This document shows, piece after piece, positions 41,131 through 50,000 of a DNA stretch of 64,000 bases. The stretch is from positions 31,624 to 95,623 of the forward strand of contig NZ_RJAC01000027.1 in assembly GCF_003999975.1 (NCBI RefSeq). Direction: 5' to 3'. A model generated the notes under the pieces. The model had not been told where the DNA came from. It ran no database searches and saw only the letters and a program-made list of their open reading frames with translations. Made by a program: the position numbers and the translations under genes. This DNA comes from Actinoplanes solisilvae. Its GTDB lineage: Bacteria; Actinomycetota; Actinomycetes; Mycobacteriales; Micromonosporaceae. Positions within the stretch are counted from its first letter, which is position 1; every line of letters begins with the position of its first letter.

Positions 41131-42026
41131 CCGGCCCCGTCCACGATCGCGACCTTGAGCTGCGCCGTCCACCCCACAACAGAGCCCTTCGGGTACGGAA
41201 CCACGTCGTTCACGGCCACCTCACGCTCGCCCAGGAACCGGTACGTCGTCGCGTCGAAGATGAGGTCGCTGCGTAGCCCGCCGTCGGTGCGGGACACCGC
41301 GATCCCACGCCGCCCGGCCAGGTCGATCTGCTTGACGACCGAGGTGCCCGGGATGGTGGCCGCCGCCTCGAACATCGCCGACACCGCCGCCGGCGCCAGG
41401 TACTGCTCGCGCAGCGTGTCGCCGATCATGGTCCAGGCCCGGCGGTCCTCCGGATTCTTGTTGTCGGGGCCGTTGTAGAGCCATTCCCGCATCTTCGCGG
41501 GGTCGGTGGGCAGGTCGGTGAGGTAAGCCGGGGTGACGCCCCCGTCGATGGGCACGTCCATGTTGAATTCGTCGCCCGGCCTGTCCGCCCTCTCCCGGAC
41601 CCAGCCCTTCTGGCTGCCGTCGACCGACAGCCAGATCTCACGATGCTTCTCCACCGGTGGTTGGTAGGTCGTCTTGCCGTCCGTCAGGATGCTTCCCGCC
41701 CAGGCGACCTGCGACTCGACGTACACGAACTGGTCGGGCCGGGCGGACAGGACCGGCTCCCGGCGGGCCTCGGCCGCGGCCAGGCGCAACACCTGGACGG
41801 CCTCGGCGTCGGGCGGAGCCTGAACCGCCTCTCGCGGCCTCGTCACCACGACGGCCACGGCGACCGCGACGGCCAGGGCACCGACCGGCAGCAGGCTCCG
41901 CATCCATCGCCTTCGCGGCTTTGCCGTCTCGGTGCGGAACATCGCCGCGCGAGCGTCGGCGAGCACTTCCGGGTCGGGCGGGGTGGCCTCGTCGCGGAAC
42001 CCCTTCATCAGATCCAGGTCATTCAT
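41118..42026 (-). CDS. CU044_5270-type single-helix protein, likely anti-sigma partner
   Basis: This 302-residue protein has a short cytoplasmic N-terminus (MNDLDLMKGFRDEATPPDPE), one helix (SLLPVGALAVAVAVAVVVT at about 45-62) and an outer domain of about 230 residues (VYVESQVAWAGSIL, REIWLSVDGSQKGW, RRGIAVSRTDGGLR). The architecture matches the CU044_5270 family. The start lies inside the end of the ECF sigma gene (8-base overlap), so the membrane partner probably restrains the sigma factor. No zinc-finger motif is visible. Confidence 0.85.
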   Translation of the reverse strand: MNDLDLMKGFRDEATPPDPEVLADARAAMFRTETAKPRRRWMRSLLPVGALAVAVAVAVVVTRPREAVQAPPDAEAVQVLRLAAAEARREPVLSARPDQFVYVESQVAWAGSILTDGKTTYQPPVEKHREIWLSVDGSQKGWVRERADRPGDEFNMDVPIDGGVTPAYLTDLPTDPAKMREWLYNGPDNKNPEDRRAWTMIGDTLREQYLAPAAVSAMFEAAATIPGTSVVKQIDLAGRRGIAVSRTDGGLRSDLIFDATTYRFLGEREVAVNDVVPYPKGSVVGWTAQLKVAIVDGAGQRP

Positions 42027-42612
42027 CGTCGATCCCGTTCGTGAGGTCGAGGTGGGGGAAGTCGTGCAGGGCGGCGCGCAGGCGCTTGCGGGCGCTGTGC
42101 AGGCGGGACCGGACGGTGCCGATCGGGATGTCCAGGGCCCGCGCCACCTCGGGGTAGCTGAGCTCGGCCTGGCTGTACAGAGTCAGGACGTCGCGCTCGC
42201 CCGGGTTGGGCTTGGCCAGCACGCCGGCCAGGGCCCGGACGTGCCCGGCCGCGGTGACCTGAGCGAGAACACGGTCGTCGGGGGCGTCGAGCGCCGGGTC
42301 GACGCCGGTGCGGGCCAGGGCCCGGTATTGCCGCAGCTCGGCGCGCTGATGGCCGCGCAGCAGGTTGGCGGCGATGCCGTAGAGCCAGGGCAGGGCGTCC
42401 GAGCGGCTTACGTCGTACCGTGTGCGGCTCTTGAAGGCGGTGAGGAACGTCTCGGCGGTCAGGTCGTCGGCCAGCGATCGCCCGGCTCGGCGGGCCAGAT
42501 ATCGGTGGAGCGTGGCGGCGTGCCGGTCGAAGACCGCGCCGAACGACTCGGGGCGGTCATGCGACAGCCGGATGAGGTCGCTGTCGGTCAACCCGGCCTG
42601 CGTGGCCGTCAT
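42019..42612 (-). CDS. ECF-type RNA polymerase sigma factor
   Basis: This 197-residue sigma-70 family protein has region 2 (LSHDRPESFGAVFDRHAATLHRYLARRA, DDLTAETFLTAFKSRTRYD, LPWLYGIAANLLRGHQR) and region 4 (GERDVLTLYSQAELSYPEVARALDI, PIGTVRSRLHSARKRLRAAL), with no other domain. It is coupled to the membrane protein above, which is expected to be its regulator. The start is ATG 42612 with GAAAGGG upstream. Its target promoters are not identified. Confidence 0.9.
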   Translation of the reverse strand: MTATQAGLTDSDLIRLSHDRPESFGAVFDRHAATLHRYLARRAGRSLADDLTAETFLTAFKSRTRYDVSRSDALPWLYGIAANLLRGHQRAELRQYRALARTGVDPALDAPDDRVLAQVTAAGHVRALAGVLAKPNPGERDVLTLYSQAELSYPEVARALDIPIGTVRSRLHSARKRLRAALHDFPHLDLTNGIDDE

Positions 42613-42804
42613 GTGGGCCCTTTCGCGTCGGAGGGCATCTGTCACCCGGCCTTTGGCCGATCGGCTCATATTGGTTCGCGCCGTGGCGTGTCTCCACCGT
42701 CGGGGCAAGATCTTGTGGATAACTCTGTGTATGACCACCAGAAGTTGTGGACAACGCGTGCCAACCGATGGGCGATGCGAGTTCTGTCGTACCCCTGGTG
42801 CACG

Positions 42805-44595
42805 ATGATCGGCGTGTCTGACGAAGCTGTGCCTCCCCGCGGCGGAAAACAAAATGAAAAATCGAGTGGTGACCCCGTCGGGCGGGTGCTCGGAACGGCG
42901 GATGCAACACCGCTGCAGTTCTGGACGGCCGTGACCCCGGGCAGCTATCTACAGCTCGACGACGTGGTCGTCACCAAGCGTGATCTGCCGGACCGTGAAC
43001 CGGTCACGATCGCCGGGGTGGTCACCCAGGTACGAGCCAGACACGAGGGCGCCCAGTTCGACTCGGACGTGTTCGCCATCGCCGACGGCACGCTGCCCGC
43101 CCTGGTGCAGGAGGCGGCCGAGATCACCACCACCCGGGTCGACCCCGAGCTCTACGTGCCGCCCTCGCCCGGCGCCGTCGTGCACCGGGCGACCGGCGCG
43201 GCCCGCGACGCTGCCCTGCACTTCGACCGCATGGACCGGCGCATCCCGATGGGCACCGGCCGCGACGGTGTGCCCGTCTTCCTCAACGCCGACTTCCTCG
43301 ACGGCACCCGCGGCGCGCACGTCTCGATCTCCGGCATCTCGGGCGTGGCCACCAAGACCAGCTTCGCGACGTTCCTGCTCTACTCGGTGTTCCGCTCGGG
43401 TGCGCTCGGCGCCGACGGCACCAACGCCCGCGCGCTGATCTTCAACGTCAAGGGCGAAGACCTGCTCTTCCTCGACCACCCCAACACCAAGCTCGACGAC
43501 AGCACCCGCGCGGCCTACAAGCTGCTCGAGCTGCCCGCCACACCCTTCTCCGACGTACGGGTCTACGCGCCCCCGAGAGCAGGCGACTCGTCGGGCACCC
43601 CCGACGTGAGCAGCCGGCTCACGGGTGTCGACACGTTCTACTGGACGCTTGAGGAGTTCTGCTCGCTGCGCCTGCTGCCCTACGTGTTCGCCGACGCCGA
43701 CGACGAACGCCAGCAATACACGATGGTCGTCCACTCGGTCACCGCTCATCTGAACCGGCACGCCGTCCCGGCCGAGGGTGGCATCAGCATCGACGGCCGC
43801 CGCATCAGCTCGTACGGCGATCTGGTCGACCACGTCGTCGAGCAGCTCACCGACGACGAGACCCGTTCCACCTGGGCCGGCAGCGCGGTCAACATGGGTA
43901 CGGTCAACGCGTTCGCCCGCCGGCTGATCGGCAGCAAGCGCGACCTGGCCCGGCTGATCCGCGGCGACCTCGCCCAGCGCCGCCCGCACGCGATCAAGAC
44001 GGCCGAGTCGGCCCAGGTCACCGTGGTCGACCTGCACAACCTGCCCGACCGTGCCCAGCGGTTCGTGGTCGGCGTGACGCTCAAGACCGAGTTCGAGGAG
44101 AAGGAGAAGGCCGGCACGGGTCGTCCGCTGCTCTTCGTCGTGCTCGACGAGCTCAACAAATACGCGCCGCGCGAGGGCTCGTCGCCGATCAAGGAGGTGC
44201 TGCTCGACATCGCCGAGCGCGGCCGTTCCCTCGGCGTCATCCTGATCGGCGCCCAGCAGACGGCCAGCGAGGTCGAACGCCGCATCGTGACCAACTCGGC
44301 GATCCGGGTGGTCGGCCGGCTCGACCCCGCCGAGGCCGCGAGACCCGAGTACGGGTTCCTGCCGCCCGCGATGCGTCAGCGCGCGCTGCTCGCCCGGCCG
44401 GGCACGATGTTCGTCAACCAGCCCGACATCCCGGTTCCGCTCTGCGTGGAGTTCCCGTTCCCGGCCTGGGCGACACGCAAGTCCGAGTCGGGGCCGCCGC
44501 CGGCCGAGACGATGCGCTCGATCGTTCAGGGCGCCGATCCGTTCGCCGTCGTGGGCGGTCGCGGCGGTTCGTCCGACGACGACATTCCGTTCTAG
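42805..44595 (+). CDS. HerA-like AAA/FtsK-type ATPase
   Basis: This protein of about 596 residues has the layout of HerA/FtsK-family DNA-translocating ATPases. The N-terminal domain is beta-rich (VVVTKRDLPDREPVTIAGVVTQVRA). The central P-loop is atypical: SGVATKTS with Lys184 lacks the usual GxxxxGK spacing. The Walker B motif is VVLDELNKYAP (Asp448, Glu449). RSLGVILIGAQQTASEVE and NSAIRVVGRLDP are typical. It lies upstream of sbcD, sbcC and nurA on the same strand, so it is likely the translocase of a resection complex. GTG 42814 is an alternative start. Confidence 0.85.
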   Translation: MIGVSDEAVPPRGGKQNEKSSGDPVGRVLGTADATPLQFWTAVTPGSYLQLDDVVVTKRDLPDREPVTIAGVVTQVRARHEGAQFDSDVFAIADGTLPALVQEAAEITTTRVDPELYVPPSPGAVVHRATGAARDAALHFDRMDRRIPMGTGRDGVPVFLNADFLDGTRGAHVSISGISGVATKTSFATFLLYSVFRSGALGADGTNARALIFNVKGEDLLFLDHPNTKLDDSTRAAYKLLELPATPFSDVRVYAPPRAGDSSGTPDVSSRLTGVDTFYWTLEEFCSLRLLPYVFADADDERQQYTMVVHSVTAHLNRHAVPAEGGISIDGRRISSYGDLVDHVVEQLTDDETRSTWAGSAVNMGTVNAFARRLIGSKRDLARLIRGDLAQRRPHAIKTAESAQVTVVDLHNLPDRAQRFVVGVTLKTEFEEKEKAGTGRPLLFVVLDELNKYAPREGSSPIKEVLLDIAERGRSLGVILIGAQQTASEVERRIVTNSAIRVVGRLDPAEAARPEYGFLPPAMRQRALLARPGTMFVNQPDIPVPLCVEFPFPAWATRKSESGPPPAETMRSIVQGADPFAVVGGRGGSSDDDIPF

Positions 44596-44615
44596 AGCCG
44601 ACGTAAGGTTTCGCG

Positions 44616-45767
44616 ATGCGCATCCTGCACACGTCCGATTGGCACGTCGGCAAGGTCCTCAAGGGCCGCAACCGGCACGAGGAGCACATCCGCGTGCTCG
44701 GCCAGGTCGTCGAGATCGCCCGCGCCGAACGCCCCGACCTGGTGATCGTCGCCGGTGATCTGTACGACACCGCGGCCCCGACGGCCGACGCGACGCGGGT
44801 CGTCACCCGGGCGCTGACGGCGCTGCACCAGACCGGCGCGCAGGTGGTCGTGATCGGTGGCAACCACGACAACGGCCCTGCTCTCGACGCGCTGCGGCCC
44901 TGGTCCGAGGCGGCCGGCATCGTCGTACGCGGTGCCGTGCGCGACAAGGCCGACGAGCTGCTGATCACCGGCGAGACGGCCGACGGTGAACGGTGGCAGC
45001 TCGTCACGCTGCCGTTCCTGTCGCAGCGTTACGCGATCCGCGCCGCCGAGATGTACGAGCTGACCGCGGCCGAAGCGACGCAGACGTACGCCGATCACAT
45101 CGCCCGGCTGATCGAGCGGCTCAGCGACAAGTTCGACCAGCCCGGCGTCATCAACCTGCTGACCGCTCACCTGACCGTGGTGGGCGCCGCGGCCGGGGGC
45201 GGCGAGCGCGAGGCGCACACGGTCATGGGTTACGCCGTGCCGGCCACGGTCTTCCCGCGCAACGCCCATTACGTGGCGCTCGGTCACCTGCACCGTTCCC
45301 AGCAGGTCATCGCGCCGTGCCCGACCCGCTACAGCGGCAGCCCCCTCGCGGTCGACTTCGGCGAGGAAGAGAACGTGCCCTCCGTCGCGATCGTCGACGT
45401 CGCCGTCGACAAGGCGGCCCGTGTCCGCGACGTGCCCATCACGTCGGCGCTGTCCCTGCGTACGGTTCGCGGCACGCTCGAACAGCTCGCCACGGTCAAC
45501 CTGCCCGAGGCTTGGCTGCGAGTCCTCGTACGGGAGAAGCCCCGGGTGGGCCTGCGCGAAGACGTGCAGGAACTGCTGCCCAACGCCCTCGAGGTGCGCA
45601 TCGATCCCGAGATGCTGCCGCAGCGCGCGGGGGAACGGGCAGCCCAGCGAGCCGGCCGATCGCCGCGCGAGCTCTTCGGCGACTACCTCGACAGTCGCGA
45701 CAACGCCGAGGACGGCGTCCGTGAACTCTTCGACGAGCTGTACGACGAGGTGAGCACCCACTCATGA
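44616..45767 (+). CDS. sbcD: exonuclease SbcCD, D subunit (Mre11-like)
   Basis: This 383-residue Mre11-type nuclease subunit acts on DNA ends. Phosphoesterase motifs are TSDWHVGKVLKGRNR, VIVAGDLYDTAAPT, GGNHDNGPALD, LLTAHLTVVG and ALGHLHRSQQV, giving all expected metal ligands. A capping domain follows. It starts 20 bases after the ATPase gene and 70 bases before sbcC, consistent with one operon. Confidence 0.95.
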   Translation: MRILHTSDWHVGKVLKGRNRHEEHIRVLGQVVEIARAERPDLVIVAGDLYDTAAPTADATRVVTRALTALHQTGAQVVVIGGNHDNGPALDALRPWSEAAGIVVRGAVRDKADELLITGETADGERWQLVTLPFLSQRYAIRAAEMYELTAAEATQTYADHIARLIERLSDKFDQPGVINLLTAHLTVVGAAAGGGEREAHTVMGYAVPATVFPRNAHYVALGHLHRSQQVIAPCPTRYSGSPLAVDFGEEENVPSVAIVDVAVDKAARVRDVPITSALSLRTVRGTLEQLATVNLPEAWLRVLVREKPRVGLREDVQELLPNALEVRIDPEMLPQRAGERAAQRAGRSPRELFGDYLDSRDNAEDGVRELFDELYDEVSTHS

Positions 45768-45837
45768 GTGAGCGCAGCGAACGCAGCAAGCTCAGTGGCC
45801 AGGTCTCTGGTTCGGTGGAGCGCAGCGGAGCCGGATC
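45768..45837 (+). repeat. spacer with GAGCGCAGCG repeats between sbcD and sbcC
   Basis: The 70-base spacer has GAGCGCAGCGAACGCAGC followed by a second GGAGCGCAGCGGAGC. This kind of short GC-rich repeat is scattered in actinobacterial genomes. No coding frame is supported. It lies between two co-transcribed genes and may form a small processing structure. Confidence 0.45.
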
Positions 45838-48324
45838 ATGAGACCAATTCGGTTGGACATGGCGGGGTTCACGGTGTTCCGGGACGAGACCACCGTCGAC
45901 TTCACCGACGCCGACTACTTCGCGCTGGTCGGGCCTACGGGCTCGGGCAAGTCGACGGTGCTCGACGCGGTCATCTTCGTGCTCTACGGCACCGTTCCCC
46001 GCTGGGGCGGCACCCGGGGCATCGGCAACGCGCTCGCCCCGTCGGCGGCCGAGGCCCGCGTGCGGCTCGTCTTCGAGTCGGCCGGCGACCGCTACGTAGC
46101 CACCCGGGTCGTGCGCCGCGACGGCCGCGGCAACGTCAAGACCGCGGGCGCCGGGCTGCAGCTCATGCCGCCCGGCTTCGACGTCTCCAAGCTCGACACC
46201 GGCATGGACCTCGACGACCTGGGCGACGTGCTGGCCGGCACCCCGGCCGAGATGGACGAGGCCGTGCTCGGCGCCGTCGGCCTGCCGTTCGAGCAGTTCA
46301 CCAGCTGTGTGGTGCTGCCGCAGGGCCAGTTCGCCGACTTCCTGCACGCCAAGCCGGCCACCCGCCAGCAGATCCTGGTCAACCTGCTCGGTCTGCACAT
46401 CTACGAAGACGTGCAGACGCGAGCTACCGGCCGGGCGCAGACCGCCGAGGGCAAGCTCGCCGTCGTCGACCAGAACCTGGCCGGGCTCACCGACGCCACC
46501 GACGAGGCTGTCGAGTCGGCCGAGCAGCACGTCACCCGCATGCGCGAGCTCACCGCCGCGGTCGAGCAGGCCGTTCCCGGCCTGCGTACCAAGCGGAACG
46601 CCGAGGCTGCGGCCGCTGCCGGCCGGGATGCGCTCGACGCCGAGGTGCGACTGCTCGCCTCGGTGCGTACGCCCGCTGGAAGCGTGGAGACCGCGGGCGT
46701 GACGGCGGCCGCCCGGGCGACCGCTGCCGAGGCCGCGGAAGAGGTTCGCGCAGCCGAGGAGAAGGAAGAGAAGGTCCGCGGCGAACTGGCCGCGGCCGGC
46801 GACGCCGGATCGCTGAACCTGATGCTCGACCGCCACGCCGAGCTGGAGAAACTGACCGGCCAGGCGGAGTGGTTCGCCGGCGAGGTGTCGGTGGCCGAGG
46901 TCGAGTACAAGGACGCCGCGACCGCCGCCGAGATCGCCCACAGCGCCTCCCTCGGCGCCGCCCAACTGCTGGAACAGGCACGGCTCGACTACACCGAGGC
47001 CCAGCGCATCGACCGGGCCGCCGCCCTGCGCTCCCACCTGGCCGTCGGCGACCACTGCCCGGTGTGCGAGCAGACCGTGAGCACCGTTCCGCCGGTGCCC
47101 GAGGAGTCCGCGGTGCGGGCCGCCGAGACCACCGGCAAGGCCGCCCGCGCCGCCGCCGAGGTCGCCGAGAAGGGCTGGCAGCAGCGCGACGCGGTCGCCC
47201 GCAAGCTCGAGAGCAACCTCGAACGCAAGCGCGCCCAGCACGAGCACCATCTGTCGCGGCTGGCCGAGGCGCGCGCCGCGGTCGCCGAGTCACCCGGCGT
47301 CGAAGCGCTGCGGGCCCGCCTGGCCGAGCTCGACAAGCTGCAGAAACAGCTCGACCAGGCGAGCACGGCCATGCGTACGGCCCGGACCGCGAACCGGCAG
47401 GCGCAGGCCGCGGTGATCGCCGCCGAGGACCGCCAGCGCACCGCCTGGCGCGAGTTCGACACCGTACGGGACCAGGTCGCCCGTTTCTCACCCCCGCCGG
47501 CCGACCGTGACGACCTGGCCGGCGCGTGGTCGGTGCTGGTCGCGTGGGCCGCCGGTCAGAGCACCGAGCGTGCGGCCGCCCGCGACGAGGCCGAGACCGC
47601 GGTCGCCGCCGCCCACCGCGCGACCGCCACGGCCCTGAGCGAGATCGCGGCGCTGTTCATCGCGGCCGGTCTCAGCGCCCCGGCCGGGGACGACTCCGCG
47701 CTGATCCGCGCGGCCGCCGTCGCCGTCGAACGGGCCGAGGCGGCCTGGCGCCGGCTGGCCGACCGTCGCGAGCAGGCCGGCGCGCTCACCGAGCAGCGGA
47801 TGACGCTGCAGCGCGAGATGCGGGTGGCCAAGGCGCTCTCCGGCCACCTGCGGGCCAACAACTTCGAGCGGTGGCTGCTCGAGGAGGCGCTCGACCTGCT
47901 CGTCGACGGCGCGTCGAGGATCCTGCGCGAGCTGACCGCCGGGCAGTACGACCTGATCCACGACAAGGGCGAGTTCTTCGTGATCGACCACCACGACGCC
48001 GGGCTGCGGCGCGGAGTGCGCACACTGTCGGGCGGCGAGACGTTCCAGGCCTCGCTGGCCCTGGCGCTCGCCCTCTCCGAACAGCTCGCCGGCATGTCGA
48101 CCACGGCGGCCAGCCTCGAGTCGATCGTGCTCGACGAGGGCTTCGGCACGCTCGACGCGGCCACCCTCGACGTGGTCGCCGCCACCCTGGAGAACCTGGC
48201 CGCGCGCGGCGACCGCATGGTCGGCGTGGTCACCCATGTCAACGCGCTGGCCGAGCGGGTGCCGGTGCGGTTCGAGGTGCACAAGGACGCGCGAACAGCG
48301 CACGTGGCGAGGGTGGGCCTTTGA
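45838..48324 (+). CDS. sbcC: exonuclease SbcCD, C subunit (Rad50-like ATPase)
   Basis: This 828-residue SMC-like ATPase has a Walker A motif at about 33-40 (LVGPTGSGKSTVLDAV) and a long coiled coil. The CPVC zinc hook is near residue 406 (GDHCPVCEQTV). The ABC signature is TLSGGETFQASLALALALSE (about 728) and Walker B is SIVLDEGFGTLD (about 762). It partners SbcD to open and trim hairpins or protein-blocked ends. It is on the short side for SbcC, with reduced coiled-coil arms. It ends in a TTGA overlap with nurA. Confidence 0.93.
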   Translation: MRPIRLDMAGFTVFRDETTVDFTDADYFALVGPTGSGKSTVLDAVIFVLYGTVPRWGGTRGIGNALAPSAAEARVRLVFESAGDRYVATRVVRRDGRGNVKTAGAGLQLMPPGFDVSKLDTGMDLDDLGDVLAGTPAEMDEAVLGAVGLPFEQFTSCVVLPQGQFADFLHAKPATRQQILVNLLGLHIYEDVQTRATGRAQTAEGKLAVVDQNLAGLTDATDEAVESAEQHVTRMRELTAAVEQAVPGLRTKRNAEAAAAAGRDALDAEVRLLASVRTPAGSVETAGVTAAARATAAEAAEEVRAAEEKEEKVRGELAAAGDAGSLNLMLDRHAELEKLTGQAEWFAGEVSVAEVEYKDAATAAEIAHSASLGAAQLLEQARLDYTEAQRIDRAAALRSHLAVGDHCPVCEQTVSTVPPVPEESAVRAAETTGKAARAAAEVAEKGWQQRDAVARKLESNLERKRAQHEHHLSRLAEARAAVAESPGVEALRARLAELDKLQKQLDQASTAMRTARTANRQAQAAVIAAEDRQRTAWREFDTVRDQVARFSPPPADRDDLAGAWSVLVAWAAGQSTERAAARDEAETAVAAAHRATATALSEIAALFIAAGLSAPAGDDSALIRAAAVAVERAEAAWRRLADRREQAGALTEQRMTLQREMRVAKALSGHLRANNFERWLLEEALDLLVDGASRILRELTAGQYDLIHDKGEFFVIDHHDAGLRRGVRTLSGGETFQASLALALALSEQLAGMSTTAASLESIVLDEGFGTLDAATLDVVAATLENLAARGDRMVGVVTHVNALAERVPVRFEVHKDARTAHVARVGL

Positions 48325-49295
48325 CCAGAGTGTTTGTGGACGCGTGGGACCCGTCGTACGGGGCGTCCTTCGAAGGTGGTTCGGCCGACGGTGACGGTCC
48401 CGCCTCGCCCAGCAGCGCCCAGGTCGATACCGACGTCGAGGTGCCCGCGGCCGAGTGGGCGCCGATCGACGTGTCTCCCTCCGTACGCCGTCCCGACGTC
48501 GTCTTCCTGGTCGACGGCGTGCGCCGTAACGACGCGGCGTTGTGGACGGCTGAGGAGGACGGGACCTCGTATGCCGCGCTCGCTGCCTCGTACGCGGCCG
48601 GGGTTGTCCGTTGTGACCTGCGGCGGGGCGCGGCCGAACTGGTGGGCTGGCACATCAGTCGTGGGCTGTTCACGGCGAGCCCGTCGATCGAGGACATGCG
48701 GGCGGGCTCGGTGCTCTACGAGGTGCACCGCATCCACGGAACCGGTGAGGCGAGCAAGCTGCCGGCGGCGGTGCAGCCGAACCTCACCGCGCTGGAGATC
48801 GAGATCTCGGCGAAGGCGCGGCAGACCGGCTCGGACGGCGCCGACCTGCTGGTGGTGGACGGTCCGCTGCGCAACCGGCGCCAGTTGCCGCGCACGATCG
48901 GCTATGTGAAGACCCAGCAGAAGCAGTATCTGCCGGCCGCGCTGACCACGGTGGTGACGTCGCTGCGTCCGGGGCAGCGCACGCCGGTCTTCCACCTCGG
49001 CACGGTGTGGGGCGGCTGGTCCTGGTACCTGCGTCTGCCCGGCGCTTCGGGGGCGCCCTGGTCGGGAATCGTACGGGTGGAGTGCTCGCCCGATCTGTCG
49101 GCCGACGAGGCCATCGAGCTGGCCGAGATCTCGGGGGCGACGCTGCCACGGTTCGCGTCATCGGCCTACAAAGACCCGCGGGCGCCGCAGAACCTGGTGC
49201 CGATCGCCGGGCTGGAGAGGCGGCTGCGCGGTTTGCTGGGCGACGCGCGGGTGCTGCACCGGGCGCTGACGCAGGCGACCGCCGCCACGCGCTGA
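48321..49295 (+). CDS. NurA-family 5'-3' nuclease
   Basis: This 324-residue protein resembles NurA, the 5'-3' nuclease that partners HerA in archaea. Asp65 in VVFLVDGVRRN and Asp180 in LLVVDGPLRNR mark the RNase-H-like metal centre. GYVKTQQKQYLP and AWSGIVRVEC-like stretches (here PWSGIVRVEC) match the C-terminal part. The TTG at 48321 overlaps the sbcC stop (TTGA), and a GTG three codons later is an alternative. It is part of the four-gene cassette with the HerA-like ATPase and SbcCD. Confidence 0.85.
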   Translation: MTRVFVDAWDPSYGASFEGGSADGDGPASPSSAQVDTDVEVPAAEWAPIDVSPSVRRPDVVFLVDGVRRNDAALWTAEEDGTSYAALAASYAAGVVRCDLRRGAAELVGWHISRGLFTASPSIEDMRAGSVLYEVHRIHGTGEASKLPAAVQPNLTALEIEISAKARQTGSDGADLLVVDGPLRNRRQLPRTIGYVKTQQKQYLPAALTTVVTSLRPGQRTPVFHLGTVWGGWSWYLRLPGASGAPWSGIVRVECSPDLSADEAIELAEISGATLPRFASSAYKDPRAPQNLVPIAGLERRLRGLLGDARVLHRALTQATAATR

Positions 49296-49300
49296 GAGGT

Positions 49301-49861
49301 TCAGCGCAGGATCGCGGCGACGAGATCGTGGACCTCGGGAGATGTGCCCTCGCGGTCCGCGAGAACCAGATGGGCGGCGCCGACGAGGGTGAGGGCCAGC
49401 GTCTCGACGTCGGCCTCGTCGGGGACCCGGCCGGTCTGCTGCTCGGCGACCAGGTAGGCGGCGAGGACGGCGGTCGTTTCGGCGAGCAACGGAAGGCCCT
49501 TTTCATTACGCAGCCGGCCGCGTAGCCCGTCGCGGGCGATGATCAGCGAGGTCAGCCCGAGCCCGACCGGGTCGAGGGCGAGCAGCAGCACGTCGGCGAT
49601 GTTCTCGGCCACGACGCCCGAGCCGGCCGTGCTCACCATGGTGGCGCCCCAGCCCTCGACGCCGTCGACGCGTCGCCGCACCAGCGCGGCGAGAAAGTCG
49701 TCGAAGTCGTCGAAGTGCCTGTGCAGGACGCCCTTGGCGCAGCCGGCCTCGGCGGTGACCGCGCGGCTGGTCAGGGCGCCCGGCCCGTCGCGCAGCAGCA
49801 CCCGCTCGGCGGCGTCGAACAACTGCTGCCGCACGTCGCGCAGCGCCACCCCGGTCGGCAC
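49301..49861 (-). CDS. TetR-family repressor
   Basis: This 186-residue regulator has an N-terminal helix-turn-helix (LRDVRQQLFDAAERVLLRDG, then TAEAGCAKGVLHRHFDDFDDFLAAL) and a helical effector-binding domain. The GTG at 49861 has AGGAG about 8 bases upstream. It is divergent from the methyltransferase gene, and two 18-bp palindromes lie over that promoter. It therefore probably represses the methyltransferase. It is convergent with nurA, 5 bases apart. Confidence 0.9.
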   Translation of the reverse strand: MPTGVALRDVRQQLFDAAERVLLRDGPGALTSRAVTAEAGCAKGVLHRHFDDFDDFLAALVRRRVDGVEGWGATMVSTAGSGVVAENIADVLLLALDPVGLGLTSLIIARDGLRGRLRNEKGLPLLAETTAVLAAYLVAEQQTGRVPDEADVETLALTLVGAAHLVLADREGTSPEVHDLVAAILR

Positions 49862-49954
49862 CCACTGTCTCCTCTCGCGCCCCCGCCAAGCCTTGCACAC
49901 CGGGCCGGCCGGGCCATGCCTCGCCGCACTCCTCTTTCCGCCCCGCATGCACGC

Positions 49955-49985
49955 TTGACCTTAGTGGGCGCCTGCCCACTAGAGT
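49955..49985 (+). promoter_or_regulatory. predicted promoter of the SAM methyltransferase gene (leaderless)
   Basis: TTGACC (49955-49960) and TAGAGT (49980-49985) are separated by 19 bases and fit housekeeping -35 and -10 boxes. Transcription would start about seven bases past the -10, at or next to the A of the ATG at 49992. This implies a leaderless message, and no ribosome site is seen upstream. Confidence 0.55.
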
Positions 49986-50000
49986 GGGCGCATGCCCACT
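49963..50000. promoter_or_regulatory. twin palindromic operator, likely TetR site
   Basis: AGTGGGCGCCTGCCCACT (49963-49980) and AGTGGGCGCATGCCCACT (49983-50000) each have perfect 7-bp arms (AGTGGGC/GCCCACT) around four central bases. Their centres are 20 bases apart, about two helical turns. The second includes the start codon of the methyltransferase. The pair covers the spacer and -10 of the predicted promoter, as expected for repression by the divergent TetR protein. Confidence 0.75.
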
